From positions 113,140,095-113,204,094 of the forward strand of contig CM061920.1 in NCBI GenBank assembly GCA_031002005.1: a DNA stretch of 64,000 nucleotides. The letters are read 5' to 3'. Numbering within the stretch: the stretch's first letter is position 1; every line of letters begins with the position of its first letter. Both the position numbers and the translations under genes were made by a program. Origin of the DNA: Vandiemenella viatica. Lineage: Eukaryota > Arthropoda > Insecta > Orthoptera > Morabidae. Below are positions 45,507-57,394 of the stretch, one piece after another. The notes under the pieces are model-generated. The model made no database searches. It saw nothing but the letters and a program-made list of their open reading frames with translations, and had not been told where the DNA came from.

Positions 45507-48204
45507 TATTCCTTTTCATACTTAGCATCTTTCATTAACTTTAGAGGTGGAAAAATGACTCTTTTAAAAAGAGTGGTGCTCATTTGATTACTCAATGAAA
45601 AGAAGTAGTTTTTTTTTTTTCGAAAGGTTCACTATTTCACTAGATAACTTTAAATAAAATGGTTACTTCCATTATGAGTGTAATATACAGTTATTTGATT
45701 ATAGGAGACTGATCTCATATGTTATCTCACAGGCAGTTAGTTTCATTTATTTTTCTAACTATCCCGGAACATTATTTTAAAAAAATATTTCAGATTATTT
45801 TCACTAAAAAAGTGTCATTGAAATACTATTCAGTTTGCTGCAAATTTATGAGAGAGTATTTTGATAATAACAAAGTGAGGTTAGTTTTACATTAATTTAT
45901 TTATTGGTACAAACAAAGTAAAATCCCTTTTACATAACTTCTTGCTTTAAATCAAAAGCAAATTACTGTTCACAAATAATATTTGGTTTACTTTACTTTT
46001 TTTTGGACAAATTTTCCCAGCTGGAAGACCAGTGGGGGAAGGTATCAAACTGTAGGTCAGGATTCTTGGGCAATAGTGATACATACCAGCACCACAATGA
46101 CATTTTCCTTATTTTTGTCACTCATCCAATACAAGTTAGTTCAAATAACACTGCATGTTGTTTGACACCACACCATCTGTTTTACTTCTGGCCACACAAA
46201 TGGCTAATGGCTTCCAAGAAGAACTACTGTAATTACCAGCTCATCCGCTTTTACAAAAGAACTGGTGCAATTGCGAATGACACGCCTCTAATTTACTCTT
46301 ATAACAGTTAGAAATTATAATTTTTATTTTATTGCGACTGATCATCACAGATATTATTCTGCGCCACTATTAACTCTGATAAGCATCCCCCTCTATTGGT
46401 TCAATCCATACTCTCGTCTCTCGTTTCATCATAGGTTCATTTGATAGGTGCCAATGTGTACACATCTTCTTCCTAACATGTCTCGTCTTTGACATGATTA
46501 AGGTTACAAACCAAAATACTGTGTGTGTGTGTGTCTGCCTTCATCTGCAGTGACAGGTGATATTCCCTTCCCCACCTTATTTTCAGTGCTTATTGGCAGT
46601 TTCATTTCCACCATTATCCAAATAAGTGATACAGATACATACAAAATTTATTTCGTGTCTGCACCAACTCCATCATTTTCTTAATTCACTTAATTAATAC
46701 CATCCTTTGAACTTCAGCAATTATCACTTCTAATCCACATTCATAGTCTTAAATCTTGACCAACTAACATTACCTTTTAATTTCATATATCCATTCAATA
46801 CCCAATACAAGTATCTGCTCAAATCAACAATCTCTTAATGAAAGGTTCAAAAACTACACAGTTACATTCAAAATTATACTCCCTTGTTACCCTAAATACC
46901 AAACCCACTCCACCAAAGGTGTATCAGAGCATAGTTTTACTTACCACTAACATTACCTTGCAGATTTATTCATAAGGACTTAGGTATGTGGACAAATTTG
47001 CATATGACACACATTTCAGCAGCAATATTAGAGGAGCAATGTTGAAATGCTGCCTGGTCACTAGTAGTGTCCTTATTCGAAAGAATTATTTTTACGGTGC
47101 TTTCTTTTTTTTCCTGGGGCTTTATTTTCTGTGACTTGCTACTACTATATCTTAGACAACACATTTTTGCTGAATTAAAGAAACCTTCACAATTTTGTGA
47201 GTCATGCCCTCAATACGTACGTAAACCATGTAAATTTTTGACTAATGTGTTTTGTATTATACGAGAAGAAACTATTCAGCCGCCACAGGTAGACTGTAAT
47301 TAATATTAGTGTATGAAATTTGTGGCACAAATTTTAAGTCATATCCTAAATTATTAACACTTAAAACTGCATCAACATATAAGGAAAAGATTGGGAAGTT
47401 GTAAGCACCTTAGAATTTGATTAAATTCTACTTTTCTTACCTACAGGGCATAGAGGAGGGGGTAAGCCTTCCAGAAATTGTAAAATCTTTAACCTTGTCA
47501 CTACAGGATATGGGAGATGGGATTAATACAGAATCCAATACTGCAGCCTACCTCAGAACATATGGCAATTTAAAATCTAGAAAGTAATTCAGTATAGACC
47601 GTTAATAATAGAAAACAACTTTTAAACTCACCTAAATCAGTGAAATCCTCAGTTATCCAACTTATAAACAACTAATTTTCGTTAGATAGATAGATAGATA
47701 GATAGATATGTTCACTTTGATCCCATGTGAGAATAATCTCGGGGATGTGGAACAGTACACACACTTATTAGTAATGTCAATATTACTATATAATTGATAA
47801 TATTATATATTGACAAGAAGTTAGTTACGACCCATTAGTATAACCAATATTTCCTGTAATCTACAAACACAATCCCAAGTTAGTTAATACTTATTATGTG
47901 GAACAGTGAATACACTTGTTACCAGAATCTAATAACCAGTTATTTTCTTACCAACCAGTTACCATGATAAGTTTCACTGTAATTTGCGACTACACATTAT
48001 ATCATGTTAGTTGCTATTTATGTGAAACAGTACACACACCTATTAACAATATCAATTATATTACCAACAACTCATAAGATGTCAATTACTTAAAAACCTG
48101 TTACTATCATAATTTTTCACAGCAGTTTTTGAGTGCATGCTATCCCATGTTAGTTGTTATATATGAGTGAAATTTTGTAAACAGTGTAATTACTTCATTT
48201 GTCA
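45507..48204. other. No gene recognised; (GATA)n microsatellite
   Basis: AT-rich, presumably intronic. A GATAGATAGATA tract occurs at about 47683-47708 and a short GTGTGTGTGT tract at 46522-46535. Open stretches at 46003-46311 (plus) and 46970-47164 (minus) match nothing I know. Sequence around 47740-48160 repeats a phrase like TGTGGAACAGTACACACAC three times (near 47745, 47897, 48021), a weak tandem pattern of ~130-150 bp. Confidence 0.4.
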
Positions 48205-50215
48205 ATAGTTTCAACAGAAAGAAAAACCATATATCATTTTAGTAATTGTGGACAACTTTGTCACCTTCCCTTTCCATACACCATATATACTATTTTATCA
48301 GTCATTCTTAGTAACCAAATTCCAAGAAGAAAATTCTTTTACAGAGTAAAATGGGTTCTGAAGCAGAAACTCTTTCAGTTTGGACTTAAAGTAGTTGGGT
48401 TTTTGTAGATAACATTTAGTTTCTGTTGGTAAGACATTGAATAAGGAAGCTCCAGTAAATGTTAACCCTTTCTGTACAATTGACAGTGATTTGTAATACT
48501 TGTGAATATTATATTTATTCCTAGTATTATGGCTATGTATGTCAGCATTAAGATTGAAGTGTTCAGGATTTTCCACTACAAATGATAGTACGGAGTATAC
48601 ATACTGTGCTGGCATTGTTAGTACACCCAGGTTTTTAAACAGATTTCTGCATGACGTCTGTGGGCTTGCTCCACAAATAGTTCTTATAGCACGTTTTTCC
48701 AATTTAAATACCCTCTGTGCTTGTGACGATTTTCCCCAGAATGAGATGCCATAAGTGAGCAGGGAATGAAAATATGCAAAATATACTAACTTTCTGGTTT
48801 CTATATTAGCTATTCTAGATATTACCCTAAGTGAAAACATTGCAGAATTCAGTTTTTTAAGAAGTTGTTGAATACGCTGTTTCCAGTTCAATTTGTTATC
48901 TATACATACACCCAGGAATTTTGTGAAATTACTTTCAATGATTGCTTTTCCTTCTGATATCACATTATAGCTGTCCTTTGTTTTATTTTTTGTAACAAAC
49001 TGAAGTAACTGTGTCTTTTATAAATTAAGTATTAGTTTGTTGGCATTAAACCACCTGTTAATTTTCTTTATAGCATCATTTGCTGTGTTTTCGAGGTTTT
49101 GTGCTGATGGGTCTTTCAACGATATGCTGGTATCATCTGCAAAGAGTACCATGTGTTCATTATCACCTAGTATATGTGGAAGATCATTTATATAGATTAA
49201 GAACAGCAGAGGGCCAAGAATTGAGCCCTGAGGCACACCACATTTAACTATACCCCATTCTGAGTTTATAACATTTCCTGTATTAGCATCTTTCAGTGAT
49301 ACACATTGCTTTCTATTTTCCAGGTAAGATTTAAACCAAAGTCCTGGCTTACCACTAACTCCATAGTGGTCTAATTTACCTAGTAGAATCTCATGATCAA
49401 CACAGTCAAAAGCCTTAGCAAGATCAAAGAATATACCTAGGGAATTTAATTTTTTATGCATTGATTCCAGTATGTTGTTTACAAAAGCAAAAATTGCTGA
49501 ATCTGTTGAAACGCCTTGTCTAAAACCAAACTGTACTTTACTGAGTAGGTCATTCTTTTGTAGATGTGCATACACCCTTCTGTACATTGCTTTTTCAAAG
49601 ATTTTTGAAAATGCTGGTAGAAGTGAAATGGGTCTGTAATTCTCAGTTTTTGAGGTATCACCCAGTCAGGGAAGATACCTTCTTCAAAAGAACTATTACA
49701 AATATGACTAATAACTCTACTAATGCTAGTTTTACATTGTTTCACTACATGGGTTGAAACCTCATCATAACCAAATGACTTTATTTTTTGAGGGATTTAA
49801 TAATTTTTTCAATTTTATTTTGACTGGTGGGAAATAGAGACATAGGTGCTGTTTTTGGTGACAAGGATTTAAGTATTGCTATAGCATCCATATTCCCATT
49901 ATATTTTCCTTATATTTTTTCAGCAACTGTTAAGAAGTAGTTATTGAAAGCACTTCCTACATAAGAGGGTTCATTTATAAGTTTAGCATTAATGCTTATA
50001 GATATAGGTTTATGTTCAGGGGATGAAACAGTTGTTTCGCTTTTAATAATGTTCCAAACACTTTTTATCTTATTATCTGAACTACTAATCTCATCGTTTA
50101 TGGCCAAATGTTTAGATTCTTTTATTACTTTGGTTAAAATTCTACAGTAAGTTTTGTAATGTTGTTTGAGAAGCATATTATCAGTATTCCTAACTTTTAC
50201 ATATAATTCCCTTTT
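48205..50215 (-). pseudogene. CR1/Jockey-superfamily LINE, ORF2 RT part, nearly open
   Basis: The minus strand reads through the RT in long frames. The linker is at 49910-50176. At 49018-49587 come LGIFFDLAKAFDCVDHEIL, KCGVPQGSILGPLLFLIY and the catalytic MVLFADDTSISL. Then 48298-48963 has FLGVCIDNKLNWKQRIQQLL, YGISFWG, NTRNKYNI and the C-terminus ending FSSWNLVTKND. Breaks occur near 49010, 49600 and 49800-49900. No endonuclease is found beyond 50215, so it is 5'-truncated. It is better preserved than the other LINEs here, which suggests a younger insertion. It lies in the same orientation as the DDX42-like gene. Confidence 0.82.
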
Positions 50216-50879
50216 ATGTCTGCAAGATGTTTTAATACCAACTATGTAACCATATCACTATTTCTCAACACTGTAGTAAAGTATTTTTATAATAATAATG
50301 AACTGAGAGAAAGTAAAATTCACTATAAATCAATAGTTTCAGGCAGAATGAATAAAGTAAACACGATTTTAAAACTTCGTCAAACACACACACACACATT
50401 TTCAACACCACATAACACGTTTTTGATCATTTTTGAAGCTAATAAATAATTTTTATGTAACAATAAAGAACACTGTATAACATATTAAAGTTTTGAAGCA
50501 TACCACACAGTTAAATAACTGGTAAATCAGTTTTTAAAGTAAATACACCGTCAAAGAAAACGTGGGAACTTCAAAGTTGAATTGTGAATAACTAAGACCA
50601 CCTCAGTAAACAGAATCACTTTTAAAATGTACAATAAAATTTAGGGAAAATTGTGACAACACTTTTTCAAAATAAGCAGCACTTTAATAGTAATTAACAA
50701 AATATTAGTTTTTTCCACGGCGTGGCTATTACCTCAATTTTTGTGAGTTTAATAACTTCTACAATACACCACCGATAATAATAAAAAAAAGACAGTATTT
50801 ACAACAGGAGCAATCACAGAACAAAATGACAGGAGTTTAAACATGATAACTTATACTTCAGCAGAAATTTCTAGAAATG
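50216..50879. other. No recognisable feature; short (CA)n
   Basis: AT-rich, with a CACACACACA tract at about 50383-50398. It runs up to the CpG-richer patch at 50.9 kb. Confidence 0.35.
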
Positions 50880-51420
50880 TGGATTCAAAGTGCCAGCGAG
50901 GGGGAAAATCCTGTCTTACAGGAAGTCAGTTATTATTCTGCAAACACACTTACAATAAACCAAGTAAGTCATCATAAACTCAACAAATCAACAGACCGCA
51001 TACTCTACACTGTAAAATTCTGAACACTTGGGAGCACAATATTTTCCTAGACTATTTTCAAGCAATGAGATGCTACAGGTGTCAAGCGTCGATAGATATT
51101 TAATGCCCAGCGGTGTCTGACCTGCCATCTTTCGGATTACTATTATTTGAAGTCTCCAAGGGGCTGGTGTGTTAGTCGGTTTCGGGAGTAACCTCTCGGT
51201 GGTGCTGGTGAGGCCGTAAATGGAGTCCCGGAAGTATTACCCAGCATGCCGTCTCGTCAGCCATGACGAGTTTTTCTGAACTTGCGAATTGTAAACAGTG
51301 ACTATGAAGTTGTGATAATTTATTAATGGGTTTAAGTCTGGTGTTTATTTATCTTCATGGCTTGCATTTTTGGAGATGATTTGTCCGATAGCCAACTTCA
51401 ACTGTAATTGTGACCTTTAG
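50880..51420. promoter_or_regulatory. Candidate CpG-rich promoter patch
   Basis: About thirteen CpG dinucleotides fall within 51086-51300, far denser than the surrounding DNA. CCCGGAAGT (51226-51234) is an ETS-type core promoter motif. The minus strand has AAAGATGGCAGG (near 51135), which resembles a YY1 site that overlaps start codons of housekeeping genes. On the plus strand a short frame at 51358-51408 (MACIFGDDLSDSQLQL) lies after an upstream 12-codon frame at 51263. This could be a bidirectional promoter, or the 5' end of the DDX42-like gene, but no transcript evidence exists. Confidence 0.35.
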
Positions 51421-52499
51421 ATGTGACTTTGAAAATATAATGAAAAGTTTTTGACATGAACAGTGCGTATTTCTCATAGTGAATAATAACCTTTTCTTTC
51501 CTTAGGAATAATGAGGGAAGTGGTGGCTGTAATCTATTACAGTTGATTTATCCAGGCTCTCACACGGTTCAACAGTTTTATTAATGAATATTTTAACAGA
51601 ACGGAAAGCAAGTTGTAGATTAGTTAATATGATTAAACGGATACTTCACCCCGGTATGTGGTTTTGTGCCATACAAAGTTCATTAAAAAATAAAACAGTA
51701 ATAACAATAATTTTGAAAAGCCACAAATAATTAAATCTAGAGCCAAAAAAAACTCCAATAATGTTACAAATTTTTAAGTTTATTGTAGTTTATCTTTTGT
51801 GGAGCTTTGGTCTCACAGAGTCAGACATATTGCAGATTTTAGGCCAGATCATAAGTGTTCAAACATCTATTGTCACTATCAACCACTTTCTTCTTCTCAG
51901 CACCTGCTTCAATGGGGTATAATCCGACAACATTAACACATTAACACATTAGCATATCCACAGCATGAAACATTATCCTTGCCTAAATCTTAAGTAACTC
52001 TATTACCGATTTTAAAACTACGCCCAGCCCCCCTCCCAAACAACAAATGCATTAATTCCACACCTTCCTTGTATCTACTCCAGAACTATAATAAAATGTA
52101 GTTGAACTGGTTCACATGCTTGGGATGCAAAAATCACATTAAGAATGCATTTCTCAATGGAACCAAGTGATCAGCAGATTCATTATATTCACCTTATGCA
52201 TGAGCAGTCTGATGGTTTATGGTTAAGGTGTTTTATTGGGAGTGAAGAGGTTCCAAATTAAAATCCCAATCCACCAGAATTTTTATGGATCCTAAATTTA
52301 AAAAATATTAAAGAGATACCAGAGATGTTATGAGCAAACTAAATCAGCTAAAAAAAAGTATATAGAGAGGCTGGTATGTATAATTTTACTATACATGTAT
52401 TAAAGATACGGAGTATACCACTGCACCACACCTTGAAGTCCTATATATGCTATATCTAAACACATGCTGCATCTGACGACTAGGAAAGATGTCAGTCAT
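51421..52499. other. No recognisable feature
   Basis: AT-rich, with no supported coding or repeat structure. Confidence 0.35.
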
Positions 52500-52870
52500 G
52501 GTAGTTAGTACCCGTTTAAAAAGAGTGGAGATAAATCGGATAGAAAATTACAGAGCAATTACTTATACTTCAGTGGCAGGTAAGTTGAAGGACATCATCA
52601 TATGACATTAGAAAGGGGATTAAAAGGTTTACAAATCGATATTGCAAGTTAAGAAGAGGATAGTCAAGTGAATTTCATTTAGGTCACTACACGCAAAATA
52701 CTTTATATAAAACAGACAAAGGAAGCCAAGTTTTGTGATCTCTCCAATCCATTTAATAAATGTAAACAACATAAAACCCATTGGGATGGATAAACTGTTG
52801 ACTCGCTGGGTAGAAGAATTCTTAAAAGTTATGAGGAAAAGAGTTAGGATAGGAAATACAATACAATAAC
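52500..52870 (+). pseudogene. LINE family A remnant (RT fragment)
   Basis: Plus-strand frames give IENYRAITYTSVAGKLK near 52537-52590, the RT N-Y-R-x-I-x-x-T-S block, and later LLTRWVEEFLKVMRKRVRIG near 52795-52855, corresponding to the segment upstream of the VPQGS motif in the family A LINE (12830-12910). It is heavily decayed. Confidence 0.55.
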
Positions 52871-53374
52871 TGGTACAAATAAAAAGTTAAATGCTACAAC
52901 ATACTGCGTTAATCATTTCTGTTAATTATTCTATTTGATGACTGATGATCCATGCAAAAGATTCGCGAATTAAATGCGATGAATAAAAAGGTTGAATGTT
53001 TGTAATATAATGAAAAATAGAACCATTCTTTTGTAGCAAATATTTAATTTTTTAGTGTAATAGGTACACATCAATATACTTACAACATATTACAAAACAT
53101 TTAGGAAAATTTAAAACACTCTGTATTTACGACCAACTGTCACTGACCTTAACAGGATACAACCAACCTGAACAAAATACACATAACATGTCAACATCTC
53201 AGAGATATTTGTTGCTGTGCGAATATAATATTTTCATTGGAATTTTATAGCAAAACGAAAGTGTTTCCATAACAGAAAAAAATATCCGAAAAGCTACTTA
53301 TCAAATAAAAAAAAAAATATTTGCATCTCTGTGATATCTATTGCTGCAATCTAGGGACTTGGCTCTGAACTATC
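52871..53374. other. No recognisable feature
   Basis: AT-rich DNA between the LINE remnant and the satellite. Confidence 0.3.
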
Positions 53375-53658
53375 TTATACGCGCTACCACTTTAAACACC
53401 GAATTCCGAAAAATTCTTTCTCAATCTATGATTTTACCTAACTGGAGACCTTAATCTTTAAAACAATATGATATTTATCGATTTCGGCTAGGTAAAGGCT
53501 TGTAATTAAAAAACACACTGTAGAAATAATATTGATACTTTTGCCTTTTAAGGATCGAATTCTAAAATTTCTTTTATAAAATATGGTGTGATCAAAGCAG
53601 CCACCTTGGTCTTTAAAATGATACCTCATTTATCGATTTCAGTTAGTTAACAAGCGAG

Positions 53659-53736
<78 letters not shown>

Positions 53737-54945
53737 AGAAATGATGATATTTTTGCCCCTTAAGGGTTGAATTTGGAGAAAGTTTTTTCTTAAAATCTGA
53801 TGTGACCAAAGCGGATAATTTAATATTTAAAATGATACCTCATTTATTAATTTCGGTTAGGTATCAAGGGAAATAAATAGCTCGTGACAGAAAAATGGGT
53901 TGTAGAAATATTAATACTTTTTACCTTTGAAGGTTAGAATTTTGTAAAATTTCTTTCTTAAAATAAGGTGTAACAGAATCTAAGACCTTAAGAAGATCTC
54001 AGTCTTTAAAATGATACCTCATTTATCAATTTTGTTTAATTATCCAGGGAGATAAATGACTCGAGACACAAAAAACGCATTTTAGAAATACTGATATTTA
54101 TGCCCTTTAAGAGTTAAATTCAGAAAAATTCATTTCTTAAAATGTGATGTTACCACAGCAGAAACATTAATTTTTAGAATGATACCACATTTATCTATTT
54201 CAGTTAGATATTAATGGAGATAAATGGCTCATTACAAAAAAAAAAAAATGCGTTGTAGAACCATTTATACTCTTTCCCATTAAGAGTTAAATACCAAAAA
54301 AAAAAAAATCTTTCATAATATATGATGTCACCAAAGCTGAGTCATTACTTTTCATACTCCTACTTCATTTATCAATTTTGGTTAGATATCCAGGGAGATA
54401 AATTGCTTGAAACACAAAAAACGCATTTTAGAAAAACTGACATTTTTGCCCTTTAAGGGTCGAATTACGAAAAATTCCTTTCTTCAAATATAATGTTACC
54501 ACGGCGGAAACCTTAGTCTTTAATATGATACCTCATTTATCTGTTTCGGTTAGGTATGAAACAAGATAAATAGCTCGTGAACCAAAAACACATTGCAAAA
54601 ATATTGATACTTTTGTCCTTTAAGGGTCGCATTCCGAAAAAATTTTGTTTTAGTATATGACCCCACTAAAGCGGAGATCTTAATCTTTAAAATGATACTT
54701 CATTAAATGATTTCAGATAGGTGCCCAGGGAGATAAATGACTCTTAACACATAAAACAGCATTTTAGACATATTAACATTTTTGCCCTTTAAGGGTCGAA
54801 TTCCGAAAATTTTCTTTCTTAAAATATGATGTGACCAAAGTGGAGACCATAAGCTTTAAAATGACACTACATTCATTGATTTCAGTTAAGTATGAAGGAA
54901 GATACAGGGTTGTGACAAAAAAAATACCTTATAGAAATAATATAT
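53375..54945 (+). repeat. Tandem satellite, ~170-bp unit, about 9 copies
   Basis: A recurrent core CCTTTAAGGGTCGAATTCCG is found, with changes, near 53391, 53543, 53755, 53923, 54101, 54275, 54448, 54615 and 54784. Spacing is about 167-178 bp, apart from one enlarged unit. Each unit also holds a TGATACCTCATTTATC-like and a GGAGATAAATGGCTCG-like block. The second unit contains a pure run of 70 A (53663-53732) where others have short A-runs. Units are diverged, so this array is older or less homogenised than the one at 19.8-22.0 kb, and I see no sequence similarity between the two. Confidence 0.85.
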
Positions 54946-55690
54946 ATGATTATGTTGATGGTTCATAGTCACATGTTAGATCAATTGCAGATGATATAAT
55001 CTTGATATATAAAATCCCAGGCATGCGCAAGCCTCACAATTATGGAGAAACCACTGGAGCAATGCAGGCCATATTCACATGAAATGTTAAGAGAGGTAGC
55101 GCGAAATATTTTTTTATATAGTTCATTCTGATAGGTGATGCTTGGATGTGGTAGCTATTTCAACTGTGAGAAAGCTCCGCCAGATAATATTAAATAGATT
55201 CCTGCAAGTTATTATCAAAATTGGCAAATAAATTTAGAAGTTAGATTCCAGTTACATTTCATTTCAATGTGTGGGTCTATAGTCTATCTTCTATATACCA
55301 ATGCAAGATGATTATGTTTTGTTGACCGTGATTCTGTCAGACCAATTTTTTTCATACTTGCAGTAAAATTTTTGCTGGTCTACAAGAAATTGTTTAGTGT
55401 CATTAACATTCAGTAGGTACAATAAGGTATATTTCATTCTGATGCGAAGTTGGAAAGCTAAGAAATTAAAGATTAAAATTTCCAAAAATTAGAAAACATT
55501 TTTTGCTGGACGTGATTCATGCATCGTATTAGTTCTTTGTCCCTCTGGCATTGTGTTAACTGGACATAATCTGTTTAACCAATGTGAACAAAGTTGCTGA
55601 TAATATTCATAAGTTTTTTTTAATAACTTATCTGTGAATTAATAGTTCAAATCTCAAAATCTGCATGAATGAAGTCACGGGTGTAGCTAG
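54946..55690 (+). mobile_element. CTAG-terminated tail after the satellite
   Basis: The unit ends GAAGTCACGGGTGTAGCTAG at 55671-55690 followed by T, the same type of end as at 22788 (GAAGTCGCGGGTAACAGCTAG less its first base). It directly follows the ~170-bp satellite. I read it as the 3' part of a Helitron-like or related non-autonomous element that carries the satellite. No coding sequence was found. Confidence 0.45.
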
Positions 55691-55829
55691 TGTTGTTATA
55701 AAAAAAAAAAATGGGAGAGGATGGAAGGTGGATCCATAAATGTCACCTAGGTGGGTCAGGCAACATGGAAGGAAACTAAAAGCGAAAGAGATTTGGCTTA
55801 TTAGGTACAAAAATTTTAAAAAATTATAT

Positions 55830-56400
55830 TTTTTTCTGATCACAGGGTAGAGAAGGAATTGCTTGCCAAAACCGGTAAGTGTAAATATCTAGGCGTAACA
55901 TTTGATAGGAAATTTAGTTCAAGATGTGATAGGAAAAGTTTTAAAAACATACCTTTATTAAAAAAAAGTTATAGAATCAGCCAGTACAAAAGCTTGGTCA
56001 GACCATTACTTGAATATGGTGGTAGTATATAACCTACCACATAGGTATCAGATATAGTGGTTGAGGAAGACACAGAGGAAGACAACAAGACTTATCGGTG
56101 GAAATTATTGTAGCTTCTAGTCAATGCCTAATGTTATAAAAGACCTGCGTACATAATCATTGGATAACAAAAGATGGGTAAAAAGGGTGCAGAAAGTGGA
56201 AGATATATATTAGTGATGAAGCTTGAATGGATATTAGTAGAAGAACTAAAAGTAATATATGGAATGGAAGCAATTATCGTGACCACAAGATGGCACTTGA
56301 TTTCAAACATGAAGGGGTGAAAAAAATTCTTTTTTTGAGACTGAGACATGAGCCATTTAAAAAATGTAGCATTTGTTAAGGGGAGATGAAGATGGGGTTG
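55830..56400 (+). pseudogene. LINE family A remnant (RT C-terminal part)
   Basis: The frame gives KELLAKTGKCKYLGVTFDRK near 55850-55912 and YKSLVRPLLEYGGS near 55985-56030, matching ELLTEDLKCKYLGITFDNKF and KTLVRPLLEYGSVVWD of the family A LINE at 12016-12855. It contains many stops. Confidence 0.65.
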
Positions 56401-57394
56401 AAATTTACCTCAAACAATTTAAGATGAAACAAACAAGTAATGCCAAATATGTGTGTAGAAAATTGCCACTGGGGCATAAGGCTCAGAATCACCAAGGTGG
56501 AAAATTTGCTTCGCCAATAAATAAATGACTAAAATCATACATTTTTTTATTAAATTAGTGTTATTAAATGCTAAATGTTGTTTATTTTAAATGTACATTA
56601 TATAACAGCCCTCAAAAATAAATAAGATTTACCATTATTTCAAAATATATGTAAGGAAAATCATTTCGAGAACACGTCCCAACATGATCCTTAAAAATAA
56701 ACACTGAAGATTTCCACAAAATAAATGGCATGGAATAGTTTTCATTACTTATTAGTGGTCAATTTTATCTAATGTTTAAATCTTGTAAATATTATACAAA
56801 AGTAAATTTATTTGATTGATAAATATGCTAAAATATTTTTCTGACAACGTTTACATCATTTCAGTGAATGCAGCTGTAACTGGGCAAAAGTTATTTATAA
56901 TGAACACAGCCCTCAGGTGCCAGAGCACAGTAGTGGTACGAGACAGTATTATAACCAGTTGTGGTATGTATTTTTCATCAAATTAATTAAAATTAAGTGG
57001 TAAATACCTTTTAGTTAGTTATTTACACTGCATATATCAACAAATCATCATCCCGGGAATGCGTTTTCCAATTTGGAATATAGAAAAAATACCTTTTAGA
57101 CAACAATGTTAAAAACATAAGCCCATACATTTTAAATGAACAGCGTCAGACCACATATAAAATGGCTGCAGTCAAACAAGTCGCGCGCTTACTACAAAAA
57201 GTCATTCCGTGAACGGCCATTTTGGGAAAATTTCCGGACATCATAACACATTCTCAAAATGATTATGATGTTCCCAAAATGACTATTTTTTCCCCTGGTG
57301 GTATCAGCTGTTGTAATTTCTCTGTAAATTTACTGTTTGTGTTATGTTTCCATATTTTTTAGAACATGTTATTTTTTTATAGTGATATCACATC
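56401..57394. other. No recognisable feature
   Basis: AT-rich. A small palindromic patch lies around 57225-57290, where CCATTTTGGGAA and related CAAAATGA words recur. No gene is supported. Confidence 0.35.

Noticed and set aside
2934..52960. Other CTGATGA words as hammerhead candidates (for example near 2265 and 52940)
   Set aside because: No GAAA strand with a pairing stem II follows at a suitable distance.
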